A stretch of 64,000 nucleotides of DNA, from assembly GCA_963735495.1 (NCBI GenBank), contig CAVTLG010000008.1:310001-374000 (forward strand), given 5' to 3'. Every line of letters begins with the position of its first letter. Within the stretch, counting starts at the first letter, position 1. Origin of the DNA: CAVTLG01 sp963735495 (lineage in GTDB: Bacteria; Chloroflexota; Ktedonobacteria; Ktedonobacterales; Ktedonobacteraceae). The notes under the pieces were generated by a model that was not told where the DNA came from, ran no database searches, and worked only from the letters and a program-made list of their open reading frames with translations. Positions 37,501 through 45,493 of this stretch are shown piece after piece. Made by a program: the position numbers and the translations under genes.

Positions 37501-37734
37501 GTTGTCCTGCATTGCGTCGGGGACACACAGTTCCATCATCAGCCAGTTTGTACCATGCTGCACACCCCATAACTGCCCCACTTCTACCTGTTGCCACTCC
37601 GTACGCGTCGACGGTAGCGCCATGGGCCCGGCAGCGACACTCCCATAAATAGGTGTCAGGGCATGTGCTGGACCCTCTGTTGTTTTACCCAGTTCTCCGA
37701 GAGCATAACGAAGTTTTTGAATTGTAAATACCAT
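34600..37734 (-). CDS. GH38 alpha-mannosidase
   Basis: The 1044-residue protein is a large bacterial GH38 enzyme, a zinc-dependent retaining alpha-mannosidase. The metal-site motif ISGHAHLDVAWQWPYWRTRQK and the nucleophile region GAMWLEADCNLPSGESLVRQ (Asp in ADCN) are intact. The C-terminal half is a beta-sandwich domain typical of the family. The ATG at 37734 follows AGAGGAA; an upstream start at 37836 has no site. No signal peptide is present, so it acts on imported mannosides. With GH31 and the ABC importer it suggests use of plant or fungal mannose-containing oligosaccharides. ATCAATTGAT at 37848-37857 is a possible operator. Confidence 0.92.
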   Translation of the reverse strand: MVFTIQKLRYALGELGKTTEGPAHALTPIYGSVAAGPMALPSTRTEWQQVEVGQLWGVQHGTNWLMMELCVPDAMQDNPLVLRLHWDMRDHDELLCRLEATVFLDGRACGAFDWRHPALLLPPEAADGEVHRLQLQVYTAAPQPFGGLTLHTRSQVHWQLYQLMQTVLEAGVSLPEGEPARHVLLERLNTAYVMLDLREGWRSERFTASAQDAYAYLQAHLTEGLTSGNRPQITISGHAHLDVAWQWPYWRTRQKIAHTVANVLSLMERYPTYHYSQSQPQVLQWLKEDVPELYARVKQRVAEGRFEPVGAMWLEADCNLPSGESLVRQVLHGTRFLQQEFGVAPQHIWLPDVFGYSAALPQIMRGCNIPVFMTTKISWNQFNRMPCDTFRWRGIDGSEVLTHFITAPDLHTTSTSYTYNGPMRPEDMTGTWRNYRQQDINEHLLYLAGWGDGGGGPTEEQLERMQALADLPGFPQVQSGRADAFFSELYARVWEHPHLPTWVGELYLEYHRGTYTSQARNKQANRRAELFYRETELLNAWASLYAMPSRQEQLNEGWRLILLNQFHDVLPGSSIHEVYEDTERIYAQVQAIGQRVRDEALATLQQHISAGEQDLVLLNTLLWERTDPIEIAEVPAFAVPTAQRSVDWDGNAVLLLTGVRVPSSGVTIFSAPARPQRDEEQAYCRVAYREDETLLLQNEYYDLSLNADGDISRLYDKRAEREVLAPGQVGNQLIAYEDRPLNYDAWDIDLFYEEKPYSLHHEVVLRVLEEGPVRATVEIERSYLSSRIAQRISLWRGSARIDIATEIDWHEHQTLLKAAFPLAINSTRATYEIQFGSVERPTHRNTSWDLARFEVCAHRWIDLSEGGYGVSLLNDSKYGHDVHDNVMRLTLLKSGVHPDAQADQGLHRFTYSLLPHQGDWRDAQTVRRAYELNVPVVCLPGRAQTVSASPANATTFVQTSCTHVIVETVKPAEDGDGLIVRLYESHNQRGSGTLSFAGELLAAQSCNLLEEPLADVAVQGNSFSFAVKPFEIKTFRVHLASFNA

Positions 37735-37973
37735 GCGAAATTCCTCTATTATTGCAGTATCCTCTCCACAGATCGTCAATGAAAGCAGCATGAAGCTGTA
37801 CACTGCTTCCGTGAATGAGAAGAAGTATACATGCATAAACTGATAAGATCAATTGATTATGTTCAAAGATAAAATCTAGCCAGAGCCATCACAAGGCACG
37901 ATTTGTCCGGCTGCTACAGCGTAAGCGGCCAGCAAATTCCATCTTTGGAAAATTGTATGTTATCATCTATAGT

Positions 37974-38264
37974 ATGATAAAGAATACAGTTCACTTCGAA
38001 AACATTGTAGGGAAAAATATTTGCTGCTACTTCTCAGAACCAGATTCATCCCCAAAAAAGCTGGTGATCATGAGTCATGGATTTCGAGGATCGAGTTTAG
38101 GCCCTGCACGAACATTTGTGGATTTTGCACGGCTGCTGCTATCTCATGGCATTTCTGTGCTCCGTTTTGACCAGCCCAATAGCGGAAATTCGGATGGTGA
38201 GTACATCTCTGCTTCCTTTGACGAGTGGGTGAATATCACTATCAATACGCGGTATTGCTCTTAG
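37974..38264 (+). pseudogene. Alpha/beta hydrolase remnant, N-terminal 96 residues
   Basis: The fragment has the start of an alpha/beta hydrolase: KLVIMSHGFRGSSLGPARTF (HGFxGS oxyanion loop), then LRFDQPNSGNSDGEY. It stops at FDEWVNITI, well before the nucleophile Ser and the catalytic His. No continuation is visible in other frames. The break near 38243 is followed at once by the promoter of the TGT-like gene, which suggests a deletion or insertion boundary. Confidence 0.6.
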
Positions 38265-38283
38265 CGCGCCGACTTGGTACAAT
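38255..38283 (+). promoter_or_regulatory. Predicted promoter of the TGT-like/methyltransferase pair
   Basis: TTGCTC (38255-38260) and TACAAT (38278-38283) are spaced by 17 bases. The TGT-like start codon is 36 bases further on. Confidence 0.5.
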
Positions 38284-38318
38284 GTCGCCAGAGAGACAAG
38301 CGACACCAAAGGATATCT

Positions 38319-39467
38319 ATGGAACAAGCGACAGCTAGCGATAGCATACAAGAACAACAATACGGTATATTACAGCTCCCGCATGGTCAAATTGAGCTGC
38401 CGATCTACATGCCCGATGCGACGCTCGGCGTGGTGCGAGCTACCGATGCTACTGATCTTGCGCAGTGCGACGTGCGGGCCGTGGTCATGAATACATTCCA
38501 CCTGATGCAGCATCCTGGCTCCTCAACGATCCAGGCGTTGGGCGGTTTGCATAAGATGAGCGCCTGGCAACGACCTATTGTGACCGATTCAGGCGGCTTC
38601 CAGGCTTACTCGCTGATCCAGCAGAATGCAAAATTTGGCTCGTTGGACGATGATGGCATCACATTCAAGCCCGAAGGTGCCGAGCGCAAGTTCCACCTGA
38701 CACCAGAAAAGGCCGTTCAGCTCCAAATGAGCTATGGTGCGGATATCGTGATGTGCCTGGACTATTGTACGCACGTCGATGCACCCGCTTCCGTGCAAGC
38801 GGACGCGGTCATGCACACTATCGCCTGGGCCAAACGCTGCAAGCTCGAATTCGAACGTCTGCTGAAGCAAAAGCGCCTGCCACCTGAACAGCGACCCTGG
38901 CTTTTCGGCGTCATTCAGGGCGGCGGTTCACACGAGTTGCGCCAGCGCTGTGCTGAAGAGTTGCTGGCTATCGGTTTCGACGGCTTTGGCTATGGAGGTT
39001 GGCCGCTGGACAATCAAGGCAAACTGCTCAGCGACATTATCAGTTACACGCGCGCCTTGATACCGGCCCAATTCCCCATGCACGCGCTAGGCGTTGGACA
39101 TCCCAGCAATGTTGTGGAGTGCACACGCATCGGCTATGGTATCTTCGATAGCGCCATGCCTACCCGTGATGCACGCCATGCCCGACTCTATACCTTTACG
39201 CACGATCCGGCAGAGCTTACCTTCGCACCTGCTGAAAAGTGGTTCTCCTATATCTATGTGAACGACGACAAATATATCAAAAGTGACACTCCGATCTCCA
39301 GATACTGCGATTGCCTGTGTTGTACCCATTACTCACTGGGCTATCTGCATCACCTGTTCAAGATCAACGATACACTCTTCTTTCGCCTGGCAACTATCCA
39401 TAACCTGAGGTGTATGACGATGTTAACGCAACAGCTAAGAACTCAGCATTATGCTCAAGAGCGCTGA
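38319..39467 (+). CDS. tRNA-guanine transglycosylase-like enzyme with altered substrate loop
   Basis: TGT enzymes exchange guanine for a 7-deazaguanine base at tRNA position 34. The 382-residue protein has the proton-acceptor motif DSGGFQ, the nucleophile Asp in FDSAMPTRDARHARLY, and zinc ligands in CDCLCC plus a later His. The usual GGLAVGE substrate loop is replaced by GFGYGGWPLDNQGK, and TRNAR reads TRDAR. This suggests a different base or nucleic acid target, such as a queuine-salvage or DNA-type TGT; that is inference. AAAGGA precedes the ATG at 38319. It overlaps the rRNA methyltransferase-like gene by 17 bases. Confidence 0.8.
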   Translation: MEQATASDSIQEQQYGILQLPHGQIELPIYMPDATLGVVRATDATDLAQCDVRAVVMNTFHLMQHPGSSTIQALGGLHKMSAWQRPIVTDSGGFQAYSLIQQNAKFGSLDDDGITFKPEGAERKFHLTPEKAVQLQMSYGADIVMCLDYCTHVDAPASVQADAVMHTIAWAKRCKLEFERLLKQKRLPPEQRPWLFGVIQGGGSHELRQRCAEELLAIGFDGFGYGGWPLDNQGKLLSDIISYTRALIPAQFPMHALGVGHPSNVVECTRIGYGIFDSAMPTRDARHARLYTFTHDPAELTFAPAEKWFSYIYVNDDKYIKSDTPISRYCDCLCCTHYSLGYLHHLFKINDTLFFRLATIHNLRCMTMLTQQLRTQHYAQER

Positions 39468-40269
39468 CCAATCCCAGCTCGCTACACTCGTGAGCGACGT
39501 ACTGAGCAGCAGCAAATATCGCGACGTCTCCCCCGACGTGGTCAGAAATATTGGCAGTCAGGAGCTGGCGAAGCGGCGCAACCTCAAGGAGGCGCTCAAG
39601 GCTACCAGGAGCAAATTGCACCAGGTGGGGGGAGCGTATTTTCGTGGCAATGAGGATACTGCCGTCTGGCTGTCAGCCTTACAAGCAGCCGTACAAACAG
39701 GCGAACAGGAGCGCATAAAGCAAACGAGCAGAGAGATTATGAGCAATCACGCTTCTACACGCGAGCGCTTGCCACTGCTCGACCAATTTTACAGCACGCT
39801 GCTTGCCGATCTCCCACCCGTGCATAGCGTGCTCGACATCGCCTGTGGACTCAATCCGCTGGCCCTACCCTGGATGCCACTGGCAGCCGACGTCGCATAT
39901 TATGCCTATGATATCTACCAAAACATGATGAACTTCCTCAATCGTTCCATGGAACTCATGCATATACAGGGACACGCCCAAACCTGCGATGTTCTGCAAA
40001 CCTGTCCGACGCGCCAGGTTGATGTCGCGTTTGTGCTCAAAGTACTGCCTTGCTTAGAGCAAATAGATAAACAGGCCAGCTCCCATCTGTTACGCAACCT
40101 CAATGCACGCTACGTGATCGTCTCCTATCCGATACACAGTCTAGGAGGACGCAGCAAGGGTATGCTTCAACACTATGAAGGGCAGTTCCAGCAACTGGTG
40201 GACGCTGACGACTGGGAGATACAGCGCTACGATTTCGCGACGGAGCTGGTCTTCACCATAAAGAAATGA
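39451..40269 (+). CDS. ArmA/Rmt-like 16S rRNA m7G1405 methyltransferase homologue
   Basis: The 272-residue protein closely follows the aminoglycoside-resistance methyltransferases (ArmA, RmtB), which methylate N7 of G1405 in 16S rRNA. Matching blocks are SSSKYRDVSPDVVRNIG, ATRSKLHQVGGAYF, HASTRERLPLLDQFY, the SAM site VLDIACGLNPLAL and the end VSYPIHSLGGRSKGM, then DFATELVFTIKK. Producers of 4,6-linked aminoglycosides and resistant pathogens carry such enzymes. Here it overlaps and is coupled to a TGT-like gene, and there is no aminoglycoside cluster in the window. Whether it gives resistance is not known from sequence. Confidence 0.85.
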   Translation: MLKSADQSQLATLVSDVLSSSKYRDVSPDVVRNIGSQELAKRRNLKEALKATRSKLHQVGGAYFRGNEDTAVWLSALQAAVQTGEQERIKQTSREIMSNHASTRERLPLLDQFYSTLLADLPPVHSVLDIACGLNPLALPWMPLAADVAYYAYDIYQNMMNFLNRSMELMHIQGHAQTCDVLQTCPTRQVDVAFVLKVLPCLEQIDKQASSHLLRNLNARYVIVSYPIHSLGGRSKGMLQHYEGQFQQLVDADDWEIQRYDFATELVFTIKK

Positions 40270-40489
40270 TGCTTGACATAATTAATGGCTTCTGCCGTTA
40301 TTGCACAATGTTCCCATGTATGACAAAATAGAGAAAAGACAATATATAAAGAAAACCAGAACATACAAAAGAATATCTAGCTTCTATCACAAGTATGCCA
40401 GAAAGCTAGACGGAAAAGGAACGTTGCTGGCTAACTGATTAAGAATCACTGCATCCACCGTACCTCTTCTAGGAAGATCATGAACGTGT

Positions 40490-40495
40490 TATAAT
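40490..40495 (+). promoter_or_regulatory. Consensus -10 box five bases before the rlmN start
   Basis: TATAAT at 40490-40495 is followed by GAGGC and the ATG at 40501. Transcription from it would start at or near the A of the start codon, giving a leaderless mRNA. No good -35 box or properly spaced Shine-Dalgarno is seen. The 231 bases before rlmN otherwise show nothing. Confidence 0.45.
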
Positions 40496-40500
40496 GAGGC

Positions 40501-41645
40501 ATGACCATATTACCAACACTACCAGCGCAGAAAAAGACGGACCTGCTCGCGCTCACGCTGCCAGAATTACAACAGTGGCTCACTGAGCGCGGAGAAGCTC
40601 CTTTTCGCGCCAAACAAATATATAGCTGGCTTTACCAGCATCTCGTCAGCGATTTTTCAGCGATGACCAATCTTCCCCTGGCCCTACGCACACGTCTGGC
40701 GGAAGAGGCATGCATCGGACCGCTGATCGTACGTAGCGAAATGCACTCCAAAGATGATCGCACACGAAAATTCTGTTGGAGCTGGCGGATGGCAAGCTGG
40801 TCGAGTCGGTGTTGATGCTTTATCCGCCACTGCGGGACAGCGGCGCACGCGCGACCGTCTGTGTCTCCAGTCAGGCAGGCTGCGCGTTCGGCTGTACTTT
40901 TTGCGCAACCGGGCAGATGGGCTTTGACCGTCACTTGAGCGCAGGCGAGATCGTAGCGCAGGTGTTGTTCTTTGCGCGCGAACTACGCACGGCCCCCTGG
41001 ACAGCAGCCGGGCTACCTGGTAGTACGCCTATCGACCATATCACGAACATTGTCCTCATGGGCATGGGCGAGCCACTGCATAACTACAACCATGTACTGC
41101 AAGCGCTACGTACCCTTAACAATCCAGCAGGCTTTAACCTGGGCGCCCGCCATATGACCGTCTCAACCGTCGGACTGGTCCCGGCGATCCGCAAATTGAG
41201 CCAGGAGCAGCTACAGGTAAACCTGGCGATCTCGCTCCACGCGCCAACGGACGAGGCGCGCAGTCAGACGATGCCGGTCAACCGTAAATATCCTTTGCAG
41301 GAGCTACTCGCCGCTTGTAAAGACTATATTGCCGCCACAAAACGGCAGGTGACATTTGAGTACGTACTCATCGCGGGCGTCAATGACACACCAACGCACG
41401 CTCAACAGCTCGCGCAACTGCTTGCACCACTGCAACAATTTGCCCATGTCAACTGCATTCCTGTCAATGCCACAGCCGCGAGCTATCAGCCATCAGGGCC
41501 CGAGGCCATCCGCACGTTCCGCAATATCCTCTTCGAGCGTGGTGTCAGTAATAGTGTGCGCGCCGAGCGCGGCGATGACATCGCAGCAGCCTGCGGACAA
41601 CTGCGTACGCGCTTCGAGCAGAAGCAAGAAACACCCCTCTCATAG
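40501..41645 (+). CDS. rlmN: 23S rRNA/tRNA adenine-C2 methyltransferase RlmN, disrupted by a -1 shift
   Basis: RlmN is a radical-SAM enzyme that methylates A2503 of 23S rRNA and A37 of some tRNAs. The first frame carries the N-terminal domain (PFRAKQIYSWLYQH, DDRTRK). The second carries LELADGKLVESVLML, the cluster motif CAFGCTFCATGQMGF, the SAM block VLMGMGEPLHNYNHV and the Cys in ELLAACKDYI. Adding one A to the AAAA at 40767-40770 restores the family spacing (TRK-x-LLELADGK). As written the enzyme would stop near residue 104. All key residues are otherwise intact, which favours an indel error. Confidence 0.9.
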
Positions 41646-41686
41646 ACGTCCGAATTGCTTTCGAATTCGTCTATGAGAGGAGTGTT
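41630..41686. terminator. Hairpin between convergent rlmN and rpmB
   Basis: A long stem joins 41630-41648 (core CCTCTCATAGACG) to 41668-41686 (core CGTCTATGAGAGG), with one mismatch near the base. It overlaps the rlmN stop. On the minus strand it is followed by the T-rich GTTTCTTGCTT, so it should terminate rpmB and probably acts both ways. Confidence 0.65.
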
Positions 41687-41717
41687 CCCGCAAACACTGT
41701 TCTTACATTGCGAACGC

Positions 41718-41915
41718 CTAGCGCACCTTTGGCAGCTTGCTCATAGTCCTCAGGCAACGTGTACAAATATTCACGACCTTTGGTGTACCATTGATCTCGA
41801 TACGACGACGCTGCACATTGAGCACAAAGCGACGACGCGTGCGATGCTGCGAAAAGGGCACGTTGTTCCCATACATCGGCTTGCGCTCACATATATCACA
41901 ACGACCTGCTGACAT
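41718..41915 (-). CDS. rpmB: 50S ribosomal protein L28
   Basis: The 65-residue basic protein matches bacterial L28: MSAGRCDICERKPMYGN, then TRRRFVLNVQRRRI, ending with KVVNICTRCLRTM. It keeps two CxxC pairs (CDIC and CTRC), so it is the zinc-binding form. GGGAGGAAG precedes the ATG at 41915. It faces away from the Asp23-FakA-DegV genes, an arrangement also seen near rpmB-yloU-yloV in Bacillus. Confidence 0.93.
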   Translation of the reverse strand: MSAGRCDICERKPMYGNNVPFSQHRTRRRFVLNVQRRRIEINGTPKVVNICTRCLRTMSKLPKVR

Positions 41916-42117
41916 TATTTCTTCCTCCCTATAGTTCCAACGAACACAGCAGAAAACCTACCAGGGGCAGGTCTCGACAGTAGTGCATAGCGTTTACTTG
42001 ATTATCGTTGGGGCCTCTGGTATACTGCATCAAGAAATTTCGTGCATGGCCCGAGCCATCCCGAATACATTATGCGAGTATAACCGATATTGGCTATTTT
42101 GGCAAGAGAGAAGATAT

Positions 42118-42519
42118 ATGCATATGCCAAAGGCGTCTGCTATACAACTGCAACACAGCACCCGCCCGCTGGGGAAGATAGAAGTCTTACCCAATGCCAT
42201 TCATAGTATTGCCGTTCAGGCCACCTATGGATGCTATGGAGTATTGGGACTGGCACTTCCCCACCTGCGCAACGGACAGGCGATCCTGCTATCACCGGAG
42301 CAGAGCAACCAGGGGGTGCGCACGACTATGCTTAATGATCAACTCACGATTGATGTCTATGTGGCATTAGAGTATGGGCTACGCATATCTGAGATTGCCC
42401 ATAACATTATGAGTAGCGTCAAATTCTCAGTTGAGCATATGCTCGGTATACCAGTCACACAGGTCAATGTAAATGTCCAGGGACTTATCCATGGACCCAC
42501 AAGCCCTGCAAAGCAGTAA
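42118..42519 (+). CDS. Asp23/Gls24 family envelope-stress protein (YloU-like)
   Basis: The 133-residue protein has the Asp23/DUF322 pattern: VLPNAIHSIAVQATYGCYGVLGL, DVYVALEYGLRISEIAHN, ending VEHMLGIPVTQVNVNVQGL. Family members are membrane-associated or fatty-acid-linked stress proteins. It is 25 bases upstream of the FakA-like gene, the standard neighbour. The start is taken at 42118 after GAGAGAAGATAT; an ATG two codons later is equally possible. Confidence 0.85.
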   Translation: MHMPKASAIQLQHSTRPLGKIEVLPNAIHSIAVQATYGCYGVLGLALPHLRNGQAILLSPEQSNQGVRTTMLNDQLTIDVYVALEYGLRISEIAHNIMSSVKFSVEHMLGIPVTQVNVNVQGLIHGPTSPAKQ

Positions 42520-42544
42520 AGGACTAGAGGTACCATAAGCTACT

Positions 42545-44248
42545 ATGGAGGAACAATTGCCCCGCACCATCCGTCAAAGACCCAGGCGTATCAGCGTCTT
42601 TGATGGACAAGATCTCAAGAAAGCTATCCTGGCGGGAGCGGCATGGTTAGAAGAAAATCGCGAAACCATCAACGCGCTCAATGTTTTCCCTGTGCCCGAC
42701 GGTGACACCGGCTCGAATATGGCGGCGACGATGAAGTCTGCTATACGCAACATTGCCAGCAGTGACGAGACCTCGGCGGGTGTTATCGCTTCCAGGATTG
42801 CCCATGATGCCTTATTGGGAGCACGAGGAAACTCTGGCGTCATCCTTTCACAAATATTACGCGGTCTGGCTGCCGAACTCAATCAAAAGCAAACATTTAC
42901 GACCCAGGACCTGGCAGCCGCCTTTCAGCAAGCATCGGACATGGCTTATCGCGCCGTTCTCAGGCCGGTAGAGGGAACGATCCTGACGGTGATACGCGAG
43001 GTGGCAGAAGCTGCTCAGCACAGTGCCGAACAGAGCGATGACTTGATCGCACAAATGCAAGAGGTTACAGCCGCCGCTCGCCTGGCGGTAGCGCGCACGC
43101 CAGAATTGCTCCCTACGCTCAAACAAGCTGGCGTCGTAGATTCTGGAGGCCAGGGACTCTGCACAATTCTGGAAGGCATCGCTCATTATATGCGCGGAGA
43201 TGCTATCAATCGCCCAGGCGAAAAGGCCGCAGCACCCGACGCGCTGACGCCAGTCCACGCTAACCAGGCAGCCGCCAACGGTCATGTGAAAAAGGGACGC
43301 GTCACCGTTGAGGAAGAGTTTGGCTACGAGGTGGTTTTCTTACTGCGCGGGAACAACCTGGACGTCGAGAAGATCCGGCAAGCGATCATCGACATGCAGG
43401 GCGTCTCAACAGTTGTAGCAGGCGATGATAAGTTATTAAAGGTCCATACGCACACGCAGACACCAGGCAAAATCCTCGATTATGGAGTAAGCCTGGGAAG
43501 CTTGCTGGATATCAACATTGAAAATCTGCAGGAGCAGAGCCTGACCTACGCGGCGGAGAGCGCAGAAGAACATAGTAACGATCAGCCAGTATCCCAGATT
43601 GCCACTGTAGCAGTAGTCGCAGGGACAGGCTTCGAAAAGGTCTACCAGGGCTTAGGGGTCAATGCCATTGTCTCGGGTGGGCAAACGATGAATCCGAGTA
43701 TCGAAGAGCTGCTTGCCGCAGTCGAAACCAGCGTAGCCAGCCAGCTCATCATCCTACCCAATAATAGTAATGTGATCTTGAGCGCGCAACAAGTAGCCAA
43801 CCTGACGCAAAAAGAAGTGTTCGTCATTCCCAGCAAAACGTTGCCGCAGGGTATTGCGGCCTTACTCAGCTTTAACTATGAGGCAGACTTTGCCACCAAT
43901 TGCCAGATGATGACCGAGGCTATCAAGCATATCCAGACCGCAGAGATTACAACGGCTGTACGCTCTGTCCAGTTAGGGAGTGTCGGTGTGCGTGAAGGTG
44001 ATTATATCGGCGTCCTCAATGGCAACCTTGTTGTAGCTGGCCAGCAGATCGAGCAGGTCATTCGTGATACGCTACAACGCATGAATATCGATAACTACGA
44101 AATTGTGACGCTCTATTATGGAGCCGAAGTGACGGCGGAACAGGCACAGACAACGGCAAGCGCGATTAAAGCGCGCCATTCGCAGCTTGAGATCGAAGTT
44201 GTCGATGGCGGCCAGCCCTATTACGCCTACACGCTCTCAGCAGAATAG
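42545..44248 (+). CDS. fakA: DAK2-domain fatty acid kinase (FakA/YloV-like)
   Basis: The 567-residue protein has the N-terminal DAK2 ATP-binding domain (INALNVFPVPDGDTGSNM, then DALLGARGNSGVILSQILRG). A middle linker and a C-terminal FakA domain follow (IVSGGQTMNPSIEELLAAV, LPNNSNVILSAQQ). FakA phosphorylates fatty acids presented by FakB (DegV) proteins, for entry into membrane lipids. The DegV gene follows directly. The ATG at 42545 has no Shine-Dalgarno; a TTG at 42557 sits five bases after GGAGG and may be the real start. Confidence 0.88.
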   Translation: MEEQLPRTIRQRPRRISVFDGQDLKKAILAGAAWLEENRETINALNVFPVPDGDTGSNMAATMKSAIRNIASSDETSAGVIASRIAHDALLGARGNSGVILSQILRGLAAELNQKQTFTTQDLAAAFQQASDMAYRAVLRPVEGTILTVIREVAEAAQHSAEQSDDLIAQMQEVTAAARLAVARTPELLPTLKQAGVVDSGGQGLCTILEGIAHYMRGDAINRPGEKAAAPDALTPVHANQAAANGHVKKGRVTVEEEFGYEVVFLLRGNNLDVEKIRQAIIDMQGVSTVVAGDDKLLKVHTHTQTPGKILDYGVSLGSLLDINIENLQEQSLTYAAESAEEHSNDQPVSQIATVAVVAGTGFEKVYQGLGVNAIVSGGQTMNPSIEELLAAVETSVASQLIILPNNSNVILSAQQVANLTQKEVFVIPSKTLPQGIAALLSFNYEADFATNCQMMTEAIKHIQTAEITTAVRSVQLGSVGVREGDYIGVLNGNLVVAGQQIEQVIRDTLQRMNIDNYEIVTLYYGAEVTAEQAQTTASAIKARHSQLEIEVVDGGQPYYAYTLSAE

Positions 44249-44285
44249 CGATCCAATTGCAGCACACTCTCTTAGGAGGCATGCG

Positions 44286-45134
44286 ATGACCATGCGCATA
44301 GTCACAGACAGTACGGCGGATCTTACACCAGAGCAGGCAAAAGCCTTAGACATCACGGTTGTGCCACTGACTGTCTTCTTTGGCGATGAAGCTTACCTTG
44401 ACAACGTAGAACTGGACAACGCGAGTTTCTACAGTAAATTACAGGCCAGCAAAGAGTTACCACGCACATCCCAGCCTGCACCAGCGGCATTTCAGGCAGC
44501 CTATACACGTCTCATCGAAGAAGGAGCCGACGGCATTATATCCGTCCATCTCTCCTCAAAGCTCAGTGGAACCTATCAATCCGCATGCACCGCACGTGAT
44601 ACGCTCCCTGACACAATGCAAAAATTTCCTATTGAGATCATCGACTCCGAAAGTATCAGCGCAGGGATGATTCTGGGTCTGATCAAAGCTGCCGATGAGG
44701 TACGCCAGGGTCTCCCACTGGCAGAGATCAAGGCTCACCTGGTTGATCATTTCGCACGCACGCGTATTCTGGCCGCCCTGGATAGCTTAGAGTTCGTCCA
44801 TCGCGGCGGGCGCATTGGCGGAGCCAGAGCGTTACTCGGCAATATGCTCAGCGTGAAACCAATCGTCTCCTTGAAAGATGGCGCCGTCATTCCTGTAGAG
44901 CAACCACGCACGCGCAGCAAGGCTTACGCGCGTATCGCACAACTGAGCGTAGAAGCAGGGCCAATCGAAACCCTGGCCGTGGCCGAGTCCAACGCAGAAG
45001 TTGGCCTACAATTAACAGAGGCGCTCAAGACCGTTTACCCGGGTGAAATTACTAGATATAAGCTAGGTGCGGCCCTGGGCACACACACAGGTCCTGGTAC
45101 CGTTGCCGCAATCATTGTGACAGCGCGAAGCTAA
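44286..45134 (+). CDS. degV: DegV family fatty-acid-binding protein (FakB-like)
   Basis: The 282-residue protein matches DegV/FakB: MRIVTDSTADLTPEQAKAL at the start, TSQPAPAAF, ISVHLSSKLSGTYQSA, and LEFVHRGGRIGGARALLG. It holds a fatty acid and presents it to the FakA kinase encoded upstream. TAGGAGG precedes the ATG at 44286; an earlier start inside fakA is not supported. The gap to fakA is 37 bases, so the pair should be one transcript with the Asp23-like gene. Confidence 0.92.
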   Translation: MTMRIVTDSTADLTPEQAKALDITVVPLTVFFGDEAYLDNVELDNASFYSKLQASKELPRTSQPAPAAFQAAYTRLIEEGADGIISVHLSSKLSGTYQSACTARDTLPDTMQKFPIEIIDSESISAGMILGLIKAADEVRQGLPLAEIKAHLVDHFARTRILAALDSLEFVHRGGRIGGARALLGNMLSVKPIVSLKDGAVIPVEQPRTRSKAYARIAQLSVEAGPIETLAVAESNAEVGLQLTEALKTVYPGEITRYKLGAALGTHTGPGTVAAIIVTARS

Positions 45135-45264
45135 AAAGCCAGCGCTTACCCTGCATAAAGTTCTGCATAAAGGATAAGGAAGTGACCGGGACCAGGCAAG
45201 AAGCATAACCACCACTCTCTCCCCAATCACTTCTTATTCTCTAGCCTTTTTCTCCTCTCTAAAT

Positions 45265-45318
45265 GACCATTTTGGTGCTGGGTGGTGCCCCCAGACATGA
45301 TGGTCTCCTCTCTTTTTC
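45265..45318 (+). terminator. Possible terminator after degV
   Basis: GACCAT (45265-45270) pairs with ATGGTC (45300-45305), with an inner CTGGG/CCCAG stem. It is followed by a pyrimidine-rich run with TTTTT at 45313-45317. It is imperfect. The rest of the 359-base gap to the CHAP gene shows no gene. Confidence 0.4.
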
Positions 45319-45493
45319 CTAGAATTCCACGTTACCAAGAGAAAACGTTGTACTTTCTTTTGTTATGTCTGTTTGCTTCATTCGTTATACAAGTATGCAC
45401 CCTTAAAATGATGTGAGTCTCCTAAAAAGTTTCCAGTTGTTTCTACTCAGAAAAGAGGAAATTTGTGTTTCACACTGTCTCAAAAAAGGGAAT

